Shown: positions 15,938-26,207 of the stretch, one piece after another
How the letters are laid out: the number at the start of each line of letters is the position of its first letter
How positions within the stretch are numbered: position 1 is the first letter of the stretch
From: Draconibacterium aestuarii
Lineage (GTDB): Bacteria > Bacteroidota > Bacteroidia > Bacteroidales > Prolixibacteraceae
Length of the DNA: 64,000 nt
Direction: 5' to 3'
Assembly (NCBI GenBank): GCA_026671195.1
Contig: JAPOHD010000008.1
Span: forward strand, 1 to 64,000
Notes under the pieces: generated by a model
What the model saw: only the letters and a program-made list of their open reading frames with translations
Databases searched by the model: none
Told to the model about the DNA's origin: nothing
Made by a program: the position numbers and the translations under genes

Positions 15938-18061
15938 TTATAACAAACCACGGCCCTTTAACAGCGGCCCAATACCCGGCTCCTGACCACGGAACTGAAT
16001 ATAAAGTTTCATTGGATCATCCGATCCACCTTTCGACAGAATATTTTCGCGCAAAGAAGCAGCAGTTGCCTTATCGAACAAACCTTTTCCCTTAAAGGCC
16101 TCAAAAGCATCTTTGTCGAGTACTTCGGCCCATAGGTAAGCGTAGTATCCCGAAGAATATCCACCCGAAAAAATATGCTGAAAGTAAGTGCTTCGGTAGC
16201 GTGGAGCAATTTCCGGAATTAAACCGTATTTATCCATCGATGCCTTTTCAAACGCACGAACATCCATATTCGCATCCGCATTATTTAAGGTATGGTAATC
16301 CATATCCAATAAACCGGCTGCCAGAAATTCTATGGTTGCAAATCCCTGGTTGAAGTGTGCTGCATTGTTAATTTTCTCTACGAGCTCAGCAGGAATAACC
16401 TCTCCGGTTTTGTAATGTTTTGCATACAGATTCAGCATTTCAGGTTCAAACGCCCAGTTTTCCATAATTTGCGATGGAAGTTCTACAAAATCGCGGGCTA
16501 CCGAAGTTCCCGAGAGTGTGTTAAACTGGCAGTTGGAAAGCAAACCATGCAAACCATGTCCAAACTCGTGAAACATAGTAGTTACCTGATCTAAGCTCAG
16601 CAGAGAAGGTGTATCGTCGGTTGGTGCAGGAAAATTACACACATTGGTGATTACCGGAAGTACGTTCTCGCCGTCTTTCACTTCCTGTTTACGGAAAGAA
16701 CTCATCCAGGCTCCACCCCGCTTGCTCGGACGTGCAAAGTAGTCGGTATAGAAAATACCAATGGTTGAACCGTCGGCTTCTTTCACCTCAAAAACTTTCC
16801 CGTCTTTGTGGTATTTAGGCAAATCGGTGCGTTCGGCAAAGGTAATTCCCCAAAGTTTGTTGGCCAGGGTAAAAATACCTTGCTGCACATTGTTCACTTC
16901 AAAATAAGGTTTTACATCTTCTTCGCTCAAAGCATATTTTTCCTGACGTACTTTCTCTGCATAGTACCACCAGTCCCAGCCTTCAATTTTAATGTTGTTT
17001 CCTTCTTTGTTTGCAATGGCCTGCATATCTCCCACCTCTTGTTTTGCAACCGGTAAAGCTTTGTCCCAAACTTTTGTAAGAATATCATACACATTATCGG
17101 GGGTTTTAGCCATGTTCTCGGCCAGAATGTATTCGGCATGATTGTTATAACCGAAAAATTTGGCACGCTCGCTGCGCAGTTCTGCCATTCGGGCAACAAT
17201 CTTGTTATTGTCAAATTCGTTGCTGTTATCGCCTTTCATTATGTAGCCTTTATAAAGCTTTTCGCGATAAGCACGATTGGTCGAGTATGTTAGAAACGGG
17301 TATAAACTCGGACGGCTGATGGTAAATACCCATTTGCCTTCCATTCCTTCTTCTTTGGCAGTGGCAGCGGCAGCCGAAACAGCAGATGCAGGAAGGCCTT
17401 CCAGTTCTGTTTCATCTTCGATAACCAGTTTAAACGCATTGTTGTCTTTTAACACATGCTCGCCAAACTGTACAGACAATGTAGCCAGTTCGCCATTAAT
17501 TTCACGCATACGTGCTTTTTTGTCGGCCGGCAATTCGGCACCACCACGTACAAATGTTTTGTATCTTTTTTCGAGCAAACGAGCTTGCTCGGCACTAAGA
17601 TCAAGGCTTTCGCGTTGTTCATAAATAGCTTTTACACGTTTAAACAAACCTTCGTTCAGGTTAATATCATCGTGATGAGCAGAAAGCTGAGGTTCAATAT
17701 CCTTTTCAATCGCCTGTATGCTGTCGTTGGTATGTGCACTGCTTAAATTACTGAACACACTGTAAACACGGCCTAAAAATGTACCGGTTTTATCAAGCGC
17801 CTCCAGGGTATTTTCAAAAGTAGGTGCTTCCGGATTGTTTACAATGGCATCAATCTCTGCTTTTTCCAAACGTATTCCCTCGGCAATTGCAGTTCGGAAA
17901 TGTTCATCTTTAATTTTATCAAACGGAGGAACACCAAAGGGAGTATTCCACTCTACAAAAAACGGGTTTTCCATATCAGAATTACTTTCATTTTTCTGGG
18001 TTTGGCACGAACTTAAAGCCAATCCCGCAACAAAAACAAAAAACAGCAGTTTTTTCATCAT
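15938..18061 (-). CDS. M3 family metallopeptidase, lipoprotein (Dcp/oligopeptidase type)
   Basis: A 707-aa zinc peptidase. The active site FHEFGHGLHG lies near residues 495-505, with the downstream Glu in the expected Thimet-like region. The N-terminus is a lipoprotein signal with Cys19 (ALSSC), so the enzyme acts in the periplasm, where it would trim short peptides as peptidyl-dipeptidase Dcp does. Length is as expected for Dcp-like M3 enzymes. Two adjacent start codons (MMKK) are equivalent. It is convergent with the DUF4252 gene and divergent from pheT. Confidence 0.92.
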   Translation of the reverse strand: MMKKLLFFVFVAGLALSSCQTQKNESNSDMENPFFVEWNTPFGVPPFDKIKDEHFRTAIAEGIRLEKAEIDAIVNNPEAPTFENTLEALDKTGTFLGRVYSVFSNLSSAHTNDSIQAIEKDIEPQLSAHHDDINLNEGLFKRVKAIYEQRESLDLSAEQARLLEKRYKTFVRGGAELPADKKARMREINGELATLSVQFGEHVLKDNNAFKLVIEDETELEGLPASAVSAAAATAKEEGMEGKWVFTISRPSLYPFLTYSTNRAYREKLYKGYIMKGDNSNEFDNNKIVARMAELRSERAKFFGYNNHAEYILAENMAKTPDNVYDILTKVWDKALPVAKQEVGDMQAIANKEGNNIKIEGWDWWYYAEKVRQEKYALSEEDVKPYFEVNNVQQGIFTLANKLWGITFAERTDLPKYHKDGKVFEVKEADGSTIGIFYTDYFARPSKRGGAWMSSFRKQEVKDGENVLPVITNVCNFPAPTDDTPSLLSLDQVTTMFHEFGHGLHGLLSNCQFNTLSGTSVARDFVELPSQIMENWAFEPEMLNLYAKHYKTGEVIPAELVEKINNAAHFNQGFATIEFLAAGLLDMDYHTLNNADANMDVRAFEKASMDKYGLIPEIAPRYRSTYFQHIFSGGYSSGYYAYLWAEVLDKDAFEAFKGKGLFDKATAASLRENILSKGGSDDPMKLYIQFRGQEPGIGPLLKGRGLL

Positions 18062-18293
18062 TATTCGTTATTTTTTAATTTGCCGCGCAATATAATTAAT
18101 AATCAGGCCTTATGTTATGACAGAATTCACATAAATAATTTAGAAAGATGATTACTCAACATTAAAGATAATTACAGATAAAAATCGATGTAAATCAGAA
18201 TTATTAGTGTCATCTGCATTCCAATGACTTGAACACTATTTTAAATCTTATATAACGACAAAGTTCAGCTCTTTAATTTGTCATAAAAATCAG

Positions 18294-18301
18294 TACTTTT
18301 G
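18294..18301 (+). promoter_or_regulatory. Predicted -7 element of pheT
   Basis: TACTTTTG matches TAnnTTTG, 34 nt before the ATG at 18336. A TTTG lies 13 nt upstream. Confidence 0.55.
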
Positions 18302-18335
18302 TGCGATTCAAAAACGACAGAAAAATCATTCGAAG

Positions 18336-20786
18336 ATGAAGATATCATATTCCTGGTTAAAAGATTACATCAAATTGGAACAGTCGCCCGAAGAAATTTG
18401 CGACATACTTACACAAACCGGTTTGGAAGTTGGTGGTTTGGAAGAGGTTGAAACCATTAAAGGCGGATTACAAGGATTAGTAATTGGTGAGGTTGTAACC
18501 TGCGAAGGACACCCAAATTCGGACCACTTAAGTAAAACCACTGTAAACGTTGGTGGCAACGTGTTGTTACCCATTGTTTGTGGTGCCCCCAATGTGGCTG
18601 CCGGACAAAAAGTAGTTGTTGCCACTGTTGGAACAACTTTATACGATGGTGATAATGAGTTTCAGATTAAAAAATCAAAGATCAGGGGTGAAGTATCAAT
18701 GGGTATGATTTGTGCCGAAGATGAAATTGGTTTGGGAACCGGTCACGACGGCATCATGGTTTTGGATGAAAATGCAAAAGTTGGAACGCAGGCCAAAGAT
18801 TATTTCAATGTTGAATCGGATTGGGTAATTGAAATTGATCTTACTCCCAACCGTATCGACGGTGCATCGCACATTGGTGTTGCCCGCGATTTGGCTGCCT
18901 TCCTGAAAAAAACTCATGATATTGAATATACAAAACCTTCGGTAGAGGCTTTTAAAGTTGATAATCATGATTTGGAAATCCCGGTTGAGGTAGCAAATCC
19001 TGAGGCTTGTCCGCGATATGCAGGCGTTACCATTTCGGGTGTTGAAATAAAAGAATCGCCCGAGTGGTTGCAAAACCGGTTAAAAATGATTGGCCTGTCG
19101 CCAATTAACAATGTGGTTGATATTACCAACTACATACTTTTAGAAACGGCTCAGCCCTTACACGCTTTTGATGCCGCCGAAATTACCGGCAACAAGGTAG
19201 TTGTAAAAACAATGCCTGCCAAAACAAAATTCACAACACTCGACGAAGTTGAGCGTGAATTGGATGCGGCAGATTTAATGATTTGCAACACCGATGAAGC
19301 CATGTGTATTGGTGGAGTTTTTGGGGGAATCAAATCGGGTGTTAAAGATTCAACCACAAGCATATTCCTTGAAAGTGCCTGTTTCGATCCGGTTTTTATT
19401 CGAAAAACTGCGCGTCGTCACGGACTAAATACTGATGCTTCGTTTCGTTTCGAACGTGGTGTGGATCCAAACGGTGTAATTTACGCTCTTAAACGTGCCG
19501 CATTACTGATTAAAGAAATTGCCGGAGGAACCATTTCTTCTGAGATTGTAGATATTTATCCGGAACCGGTTGAAGATTTCAAAGTTGACATTACCTATGC
19601 CAATGTTACCCGTTTGATCGGTAAAGATTTAGGTGTAGAAATGATAAAAACCATTCTGACTTCGCTGGAAATAAAAATTGAATACGAAACAGAAACAGGC
19701 TTGTCGCTTTTAGTGCCTCCTTACCGTGTTGATGTAAAACGCGAAGCCGACGTAATTGAAGAAATTCTCAGAATTTACGGATACAACAATATTGAAATTC
19801 CAACGCTGGTAAATTCCTCGTTGCAAACTGCCGAGAAACCGAACAAAGATAAAGTGCGTAACCTGGCTGCCGAAATGTTAACGGCTCAGGGCTTTAATGA
19901 AATCTGGTCAAACTCGCTTGCCAAAGCCAGTTATTACGAAGGCCTGTTAAATTACAAAGACGAGCAGACCGTAAAAATGCTGAATCCGCTAAGTGCCGAT
20001 TTAAACGGAATGCGCCAGACTTTGCTATTTGGTGGTTTGGAAAGTATTGCCTACAATGCCAACCGCCAGAATAAAAATCTGAAGTTTTACGAGTTTGGAA
20101 ATACCTATTTCTACAAAGGAAATGAGTTAAAAGATAAACCGGCCAATAATTACTGGGAAGAAGAACACCTGGGATTATTTATTACGGGGAACAAAGAAGC
20201 CGAAAACTGGACAACAAAAGAGCAAACCACCTCATTTTACAGTTTAAAAACATACGCCGAAAATATTCTGAAACGTTTGGGTTTAAAATCCGACGCTATT
20301 CAAATCTCAGAAACCGAAAATGAATTGTATGCTGAAGGATTAACTTATTCGTTAAACAACAAAGTAATTCTTGAGTTGGGAATTGTTGCCGGGAAATGGC
20401 TTAAAAAATTCGGAATTGAAAATCCGGTTTACTATGCCGATCTTGATTTTGGAAGAATATTGGTTGAATTGAAAAAACACAAAGTAGCTTTTGAAGAGCT
20501 TCCAAAATTCCCGGCAGTTCGCAGAGATTTGGCTCTATTGATCGACAAGTCGGTTAAATTCAGCAAGATAAAAGAAACTGCCTTTAAAATGGAGCGTCAG
20601 TTGCTTCGCGAAGTTGATTTATTTGATGTTTACGAAGGCAAAGGAGTACCGGCGGGTAAAAAGTCATATGCCGTTAGTTTCATTCTTCGCGACGACAATA
20701 AAACGCTAAAAGACAAACAAATCGACAAAACCATGCAAAAGTTCATTGCTGCCTTTGGTCGTGAGTTTGAAGCAGAATTGCGATAA
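18336..20786 (+). CDS. pheT: Phenylalanine--tRNA ligase beta subunit
   Basis: The 816-aa beta subunit of the heterotetrameric synthetase. It opens with the conserved MKISYSWLKDYI, then an EMAP/OB tRNA-binding domain (about 40-155), B3/4 editing domain (about 210-400, with LNTDASFRFERGVDP), B5 domain (about 405-480), the catalytic-like core, and a C-terminal ferredoxin-like anticodon domain (about 720-816, FPAVRRDLALLID). Length is typical. pheS is not adjacent, which is usual in Bacteroidetes. It is followed by a terminator. Confidence 0.97.
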   Translation: MKISYSWLKDYIKLEQSPEEICDILTQTGLEVGGLEEVETIKGGLQGLVIGEVVTCEGHPNSDHLSKTTVNVGGNVLLPIVCGAPNVAAGQKVVVATVGTTLYDGDNEFQIKKSKIRGEVSMGMICAEDEIGLGTGHDGIMVLDENAKVGTQAKDYFNVESDWVIEIDLTPNRIDGASHIGVARDLAAFLKKTHDIEYTKPSVEAFKVDNHDLEIPVEVANPEACPRYAGVTISGVEIKESPEWLQNRLKMIGLSPINNVVDITNYILLETAQPLHAFDAAEITGNKVVVKTMPAKTKFTTLDEVERELDAADLMICNTDEAMCIGGVFGGIKSGVKDSTTSIFLESACFDPVFIRKTARRHGLNTDASFRFERGVDPNGVIYALKRAALLIKEIAGGTISSEIVDIYPEPVEDFKVDITYANVTRLIGKDLGVEMIKTILTSLEIKIEYETETGLSLLVPPYRVDVKREADVIEEILRIYGYNNIEIPTLVNSSLQTAEKPNKDKVRNLAAEMLTAQGFNEIWSNSLAKASYYEGLLNYKDEQTVKMLNPLSADLNGMRQTLLFGGLESIAYNANRQNKNLKFYEFGNTYFYKGNELKDKPANNYWEEEHLGLFITGNKEAENWTTKEQTTSFYSLKTYAENILKRLGLKSDAIQISETENELYAEGLTYSLNNKVILELGIVAGKWLKKFGIENPVYYADLDFGRILVELKKHKVAFEELPKFPAVRRDLALLIDKSVKFSKIKETAFKMERQLLREVDLFDVYEGKGVPAGKKSYAVSFILRDDNKTLKDKQIDKTMQKFIAAFGREFEAELR

Positions 20787-20810
20787 TACAAGATTTAAAA
20801 TAATAGTTTA

Positions 20811-20837
20811 AACATCCCGGATTTTGTCCGGGATGTT
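20811..20837 (+). terminator. Terminator after pheT
   Basis: AACATCCCGG (20811-20820) pairs perfectly with CCGGGATGTT (20828-20837) and a short TGTTT follows. Confidence 0.75.
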
Positions 20838-20859
20838 TGTTTAAAACCGAAGCAATATC

Positions 20860-21762
20860 ATGCAAAACCACTCCAAAGGAATTATGTATGCCTCAATCAC
20901 CGCCTTTTTCTGGGGATTTTTGGCCATTGCCTTAAAGGTTGCCGTTCGCGAGGTTGACCCGGTTACCGTGGTTTGGTTTCGGTTTTTATTTGCTTTTGTG
21001 ATATTGGCAATTTGGGAAGTATCGAACAATCCCGGGACATTTAAAATACTGATTAAACCACCGCTATTACTCGTTTTTGCTGCAATAGCACTTACCTGGA
21101 ATTACACAGGATACATGATGGGTATCCATCACACCACGCCGAGTAACGCACAACTTTTTATTCAAACCGGACCACTTTTGCTGGCAACTGCAGGTTTTGT
21201 ACTTTTTAAGGAGAAAGTAAAACCCAAGCAAATAATTGGATTTGCGGTAGCAATTGTTGGATTTTCGTTTTTCTACAGCGACCAGCTTGACGCTTTTTTC
21301 GAGAGCAAAGGATCCTACAAATTAGGAATTTTACTTACTGTATCAGGAGCAATTGCCTGGTCGGTCTATGCGATTTTGCAGAAAAAATTGGTTGTCAACC
21401 ATTCGGCCAACAGTTTAAACTTATTCTTGTTTGGCCTTCCGGTAATCATTCTGGCTCCCTTCATACATCTCGAACCTCTTTTTCAGCTGAATTTTAACTG
21501 GTGGTTACTACTTGCTTTTTTAGGGGCCAATACTGTAATTGCCTACACCTGTTTAGCCAAAGCATTAAAATACACCGAGGCCAACAAAGTAAGTATAATA
21601 ATTATTTTAAACCCGATGATCACATTTATTACCATGGGAATTCTTACCTGGCTGAATGTCGATTGGATAACACACGAGCGTTTTTCGTTGATTACTGTTC
21701 TTGGGGTTGTTCTTGTGTTTGCAGGTGCAATTTTGGTGGCTAAAAAAACAAAAAAGGCTTAG
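20860..21762 (+). CDS. EamA/DMT family transporter
   Basis: A 300-aa membrane protein with ten predicted spans in two EamA halves (about 5-135 and 155-295). Typical motifs are AFFWGF near the start, PVTVVWFRFLFAF, and the second-half GAIAWSVYAILQKK. Members export or import small metabolites such as amino acids. No substrate clue is given by the neighbours. Confidence 0.9.
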   Translation: MQNHSKGIMYASITAFFWGFLAIALKVAVREVDPVTVVWFRFLFAFVILAIWEVSNNPGTFKILIKPPLLLVFAAIALTWNYTGYMMGIHHTTPSNAQLFIQTGPLLLATAGFVLFKEKVKPKQIIGFAVAIVGFSFFYSDQLDAFFESKGSYKLGILLTVSGAIAWSVYAILQKKLVVNHSANSLNLFLFGLPVIILAPFIHLEPLFQLNFNWWLLLAFLGANTVIAYTCLAKALKYTEANKVSIIIILNPMITFITMGILTWLNVDWITHERFSLITVLGVVLVFAGAILVAKKTKKA

Positions 21763-22135
21763 TCTCGCTATTAAAGGCTCTCCGAGGATATTATCTCGAA
21801 ACTTAAGTCGTTTTCAATTCTCTTCTGTTCTTTTTAATTGCTTACAGACATTTCGTTGTGTAGCAAATACTATGTCTCCAAAAATGTAAGAATTAACAGG
21901 CAAGCAAACAAAAATATCGATTACAGATAACCTCATTCTCATAGTAACGTAAAAATAAAACACTATACAGTATAGCAGTTATATAACCATTTAATGGATA
22001 CGATGATTTTTTTGTGTCTGTAATCCAGGTGATGACCCTTAGTGATAAGGCGTTCTTTTATTCTCGGTTAGTAACGATATTGGAATTAAAAGATGGTGCA
22101 TAGTATAGTGCAAAACAGGAGAATATCAGAAAGCT
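21763..22135. other. 373-bp leader region before nhaA
   Basis: No gene. It contains a palindrome at 21963-21975 and a stretch at about 22020-22085 that could fold as RNA. No known riboswitch could be confirmed by eye. Confidence 0.4.
21963..21975. promoter_or_regulatory. Palindrome upstream of nhaA
   Basis: CTATAC-A-GTATAG, a perfect dyad with 6-bp arms, 160 bp upstream of the nhaA start. A related GTATAG recurs near 22103. Possible regulator site. Confidence 0.35.
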
Positions 22136-23434
22136 ATGAAGATTAATTTTGATCCGTTTCTCAGATTTATAAAAATTAAATCTTTAAGTAGTATTGTCAT
22201 GTTAGTTACGTCAATGGCTGCACTTTACATGGCAAATTCTCGCTTTGCATCTATGTACCAGGAATTTCTGGAGTTGGAATTTACGATAGGATTCTCAGAG
22301 TTTCATTTGACAAAATCAATTTTACACTGGGTTAACGACGGTTTAATGGCCGTATTCTTTTTTCTGATCGGCTTGGAAATAAAAAGTGAATTCATAACAG
22401 GATCACTAAATTCAATAAGGCGGGCAGTATTACCTATTTTTGCAGCCATTGGAGGAATGGTAGTTCCTATAATCATTTTCTTAGTATTGAACCACAACCA
22501 GAAAGGAATTGAAGGATGGGGAATTCCTATGGCAACAGATATTGCTTTCTCAATAGGAGTATTAGGTGTATTCGGAAGCAGAGTTCCCCTGGGATTAAAA
22601 ATTTTCTTAACTACTTATGCAATAATCGATGATCTTGGAGCCATTATTATAATAGCGCTTTTTTACAGTTCTTCAATTGACTGGCATTTGGTTATAATAG
22701 CTTTAATTCTATTATCGGTATTATTTATCTTAACCGCCCTTAATATTTATTGGAAATACTTTTTCCTTTTTTCAGGGATAATAATCTGGTTATTGTTTTT
22801 AAAATCAGGAATACATCCTACAGTTGCCGGCGTGCTTGTTTCCTTTACAATCCCGTTGCAACGGAAAAAGAAGTTTTCTGATGTGATCCGAAGAGGAAGA
22901 AAAGCACTTAATGAATTATCATTAATGATTGGAAAGAAGGAGAAAGTTTTTGAAGAACATAAAGATGCACTTCATGTTTTGGATACATTTACATCATCAA
23001 TATACTCTCCTCTGCAATATCTTCAATACCGGTTACAAGGCCTTGTAGCTTTCCTTATTATTCCTTTATTTGGTTTTGCCAATGCCGGAATAACTTTCAC
23101 GGCGCAGGGAAGTGCAATCTCTCCATTAACGTTAAATATTGCTGTAAGCTTATTGTTTGGAAAAGTGATTGGAATTAGTCTATTCACCTATTTAACCGTT
23201 AAACTAAAAATTGGAGTTCTTCCTTTGTATACAAACTTCAACCAAATAATAGGATTGGGATTTCTTGGAGGTTTAGGTTTTACCATGTCTATTTTTATCG
23301 CAAATCTTGCTTATGATTCTGCTGATATGATAAATTCTTCAAAGATTGGAATTTTGCTCGGTTCGATGATTGCAGCTATTTTAGGTTTAACTATTCTAAA
23401 ATTCTCACTTAAAAAGAAACTAAATCTCGAATGA
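22136..23434 (+). CDS. nhaA: Na+/H+ antiporter NhaA
   Basis: Exports Na+ in exchange for H+ at the cytoplasmic membrane. It is 432 aa with about 12 spans. The antiporter core is clear: GWGIPMATDIAFSIG near 124-138 and the cation-binding pair in AIIDDLGAI (about 162-170), plus the late GFTMSIFIANLA. It begins a block of ion-transport genes and lies 289 bp upstream of the stress-protein/V-ATPase operon, so it may be transcribed separately. The pairing with a predicted Na+ V-ATPase suggests a shared sodium cycle. Confidence 0.95.
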   Translation: MKINFDPFLRFIKIKSLSSIVMLVTSMAALYMANSRFASMYQEFLELEFTIGFSEFHLTKSILHWVNDGLMAVFFFLIGLEIKSEFITGSLNSIRRAVLPIFAAIGGMVVPIIIFLVLNHNQKGIEGWGIPMATDIAFSIGVLGVFGSRVPLGLKIFLTTYAIIDDLGAIIIIALFYSSSIDWHLVIIALILLSVLFILTALNIYWKYFFLFSGIIIWLLFLKSGIHPTVAGVLVSFTIPLQRKKKFSDVIRRGRKALNELSLMIGKKEKVFEEHKDALHVLDTFTSSIYSPLQYLQYRLQGLVAFLIIPLFGFANAGITFTAQGSAISPLTLNIAVSLLFGKVIGISLFTYLTVKLKIGVLPLYTNFNQIIGLGFLGGLGFTMSIFIANLAYDSADMINSSKIGILLGSMIAAILGLTILKFSLKKKLNLE

Positions 23435-23723
23435 AAGTCAGATAGAGAATCAAGAAGAAAAGAAAAAGGTTTGGCATAACAAATAAAAAGAAAATAGATA
23501 GTCGCACACTCACAAATCTTATTCAGAGAAGATAAAAAGCGAACCTTTTAAAGCATGTGTTCATATACATTGGCTTTCACTTCAAAACACTTAACATCAT
23601 TATTTGACATGTTTTACGATAAAATCATGAAACAAAACCACAATTTTTCGTATATTGTATAAAGACAAAGCAACTAATGCCGATACTGATTTTGAAAGAG
23701 AAACTATTTAGAATTGAATAGCT

Positions 23724-24593
23724 ATGAAGTACAGATCGAACAGTATTCTGGCACACATTCCCCAAAATCGCAACGGAGAACTAATTCTGAAACAAGCATT
23801 ATTCTTCCAGAAGAAACTTGGAATGCGAATATTTTTGATGGACATCATCAAATCCGGTTCGTTCTTCCCCTTCAATCCAAATTCTAAAAGGAATAAAATC
23901 CGTCATCAAAATGAATTAAACAAGTTTACCGAATTTGTAAAAAAACATCTCCAGTCTGAAATTCCAAACAATATAATGCTGAGAATAGGCTGGGGAAAAG
24001 TAATCAAAACCCTGATTACTGAATCGGAAGAAGGTGGTCATGAATTTGTGCTACTCGACAAAAGTGAGAAACAAAATGCTGAAGACCTTTCGAGAGCCGA
24101 TGTTGACAGGTACATAAGTAAATCGTTCTGTCCTGTACTTACTATAAACAAAGACTATCAGGCAAAAGAAATTAAGCGGATTTTCATTCCCATCGATATT
24201 TCTCAACGTACAAAAAAGCGTTTGTACTGGGCTACTTTCTTTGCAAAAAAACTAGATGCAAAGATTCAGATTGTTTCGGCGCTAAATGCTGATATCAAAG
24301 AAACCACGAGCCTGGCATACAAAAAGGCCGAGAGTTTAAAAGAAATGTTGCAAAAAAGAGGGGTGGATTGCGGAGTGAAAATTATTAAAGTACACGGACA
24401 AGAACGCCACCACGCTATCCTGGAGTATCTCGAGAAAGAAAAACCCGACATGGTAATTATCAGAACACACCGCGAGTCGAGATTTACCGGGAAAAAAATC
24501 GGAACGTTTGTGTCGGAAATAGTACACTGCTGTAAAATGCCGGTTTTCACTGTTGGTGGAGTGAGCCAGGATTTTAATCCGGATACCATTTAA
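23724..24593 (+). CDS. Tandem universal stress protein
   Basis: A 289-aa cytoplasmic protein with two Usp domains, about 1-140 and 147-280. The first lacks an obvious nucleotide-binding glycine motif. The second ends IIRTHRESRFTGKKIGTFVSEIV, a modified form of the ATP-binding GxxGxxxGSVS loop. It is 21 bp upstream of V-ATPase subunit E and therefore probably the first gene of that operon. A regulatory or stress-coupling role for the ATPase is inferred from position only. Confidence 0.85.
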   Translation: MKYRSNSILAHIPQNRNGELILKQALFFQKKLGMRIFLMDIIKSGSFFPFNPNSKRNKIRHQNELNKFTEFVKKHLQSEIPNNIMLRIGWGKVIKTLITESEEGGHEFVLLDKSEKQNAEDLSRADVDRYISKSFCPVLTINKDYQAKEIKRIFIPIDISQRTKKRLYWATFFAKKLDAKIQIVSALNADIKETTSLAYKKAESLKEMLQKRGVDCGVKIIKVHGQERHHAILEYLEKEKPDMVIIRTHRESRFTGKKIGTFVSEIVHCCKMPVFTVGGVSQDFNPDTI

Positions 24594-24614
24594 AAACCTG
24601 CTAACCGATAAACA

Positions 24615-25241
24615 ATGAGCGATAAAATTCAGGAAATAACGCAAAAAATCTATAACGAAGGAGTTATAAAAGCCAGAGAGGATGCTGAGCAGATTATTGC
24701 CGACGCAAAAACAAAAGCCGAGCAAATTATACATTCAGCCCACCGAAAGCAGGAAGAAATAATTTCGGTTGCACAGAAGCAGGCTGATGAAATCAAGCGT
24801 AAAACCGATACTGAAATGCAATTGGCAGCCCGTCAGTTTATCAGTAAGTTAAAGCAGAAAATCACTACCGTAATAACCGCATCGCAGGTCGACAAGCCGG
24901 TGAAAAATGCATTGAGTGATGTAGATTTCGTTAAAAAGATTATTCAAATAATAATAAACAATTGGAATCCCGGAACAACGGAAGATTTAAATTTAAAAGT
25001 GCTTTTGCCGGCAAAAGAAGAAAAAGAATTCTCGGCATTTTTCGATTCAAAAATGAACGATTCGCTAAATAAGGGAGTTGAAGTAAGCTTTGACGAAAAA
25101 CTGGAAACAGGCTTTAAAATTGGGCCACAGGATGGAAGCTACATAATAAGTTTTACAGACAAAGATTTTGAGAATTACTTTAAAGGATACATCAAGGACA
25201 GGACTAAAAAATTACTTTTTGAACCTGTTGAACAAGAATAA
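24615..25241 (+). CDS. ntpE: V-type ATP synthase subunit E
   Basis: Peripheral-stalk subunit of the rotary V/A-type ATPase. The N-terminal half (about 1-80) is a long charged helix suitable for coiled-coil stalk formation (EDAEQIIADAKTKAEQII), and the C-terminal half forms the globular head that contacts subunit B. At 208 aa it has the standard length. No separate subunit G/H is found in this operon, so E may pair with an unlinked or unrecognised helix partner. Confidence 0.9.
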   Translation: MSDKIQEITQKIYNEGVIKAREDAEQIIADAKTKAEQIIHSAHRKQEEIISVAQKQADEIKRKTDTEMQLAARQFISKLKQKITTVITASQVDKPVKNALSDVDFVKKIIQIIINNWNPGTTEDLNLKVLLPAKEEKEFSAFFDSKMNDSLNKGVEVSFDEKLETGFKIGPQDGSYIISFTDKDFENYFKGYIKDRTKKLLFEPVEQE

Positions 25242-25342
25242 GATATTTTGGAAAACCAATAAATGAACTGTGATAAAACCGTTTTAACGAAGCTTTAGAT
25301 ACACCGGGCTTTAAATGATTAGTATCCATTTAAAATTCGGTC

Positions 25343-26206
25343 ATGCTAAAAAAAGAATATTATTGTTTGGTTGCTGGGCTACCCGATTTGTTATTCAACG
25401 AAAACAAGCTGGCTGTAAATAGCCTGAACTTTCGGGAAGAGCTGAAATACCAACTTAGCCATTCGGACTACAAGCTGGTTGAATTTCTTTTTTTGCCTTT
25501 CGATAATAAAAACCTGATCAACCTTCTTTTTCAGCAAAACCATCCTTTTAATTCGCTCGGAATAATTTCAAAAACAAAGCTGGAAGAACAACTCTCGCCC
25601 ACCGATGAAGAAATAATTCTACCCGAATACATGCTTCAGTTTATAACGTGGATGAAAAAAAGAGATTCGAAAGAATTCTCCATCGAAGCTGAAAATATTC
25701 TTCACAGTCTTTATTATGAGTTTGTATTAACGACCAAAAATCAGTTCCTCAAAAACTGGTTTCTTTTCGAGCTGAATACTAAAAATATACTAACGGCTTT
25801 TAATTGCATTCATCACAACTACGAACTGGACGAACAACTTTTACAGGTTCCGCAAAACGATACAGTTTATTCGCTACTGCTCAACAAACGATTAAAGTTT
25901 GAGCTGTTTGAAGACGAGTTTCCCTTTAGCGATCAGATTTTCAGAATTGCCGAATCGGATGCAAAATCTATTGAAAAAGAAAAGACACTGGACAGAATCA
26001 AGTGGGATTACCTGGATGAGTTTACCTTTTTCCACTATTTCACCATTGAAAAGATTTTGAGTTTTATACTAAAACTTATGATCTCAGAACGCTGGATGAA
26101 GCTGGATACCGAAACAGGACGACAATTATTAGACCGACTGATAAACGATTTAAAAACGAGCTACGAATTCCCCGCTGAATTCAGTTTAGTAAAAAAAACA
26201 GGATAA
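25343..26206 (+). CDS. DUF2764 protein of V-ATPase operons
   Basis: A 287-aa cytoplasmic protein opening with the family hallmark YYCLVAGLPDLLF (about 6-18), largely helical and acidic. Genes of this family sit between E and A in Bacteroidetes-type V-ATPase operons, where archaeal operons hold subunit C/d. The YYxLVAGLP start recalls the beginning of V/A subunit C, so I infer that it is a diverged C/d subunit linking rotor to membrane ring. The gene ends 1 bp before subunit A. Confidence 0.85.
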   Translation: MLKKEYYCLVAGLPDLLFNENKLAVNSLNFREELKYQLSHSDYKLVEFLFLPFDNKNLINLLFQQNHPFNSLGIISKTKLEEQLSPTDEEIILPEYMLQFITWMKKRDSKEFSIEAENILHSLYYEFVLTTKNQFLKNWFLFELNTKNILTAFNCIHHNYELDEQLLQVPQNDTVYSLLLNKRLKFELFEDEFPFSDQIFRIAESDAKSIEKEKTLDRIKWDYLDEFTFFHYFTIEKILSFILKLMISERWMKLDTETGRQLLDRLINDLKTSYEFPAEFSLVKKTG

Positions 26207-26207
26207 A

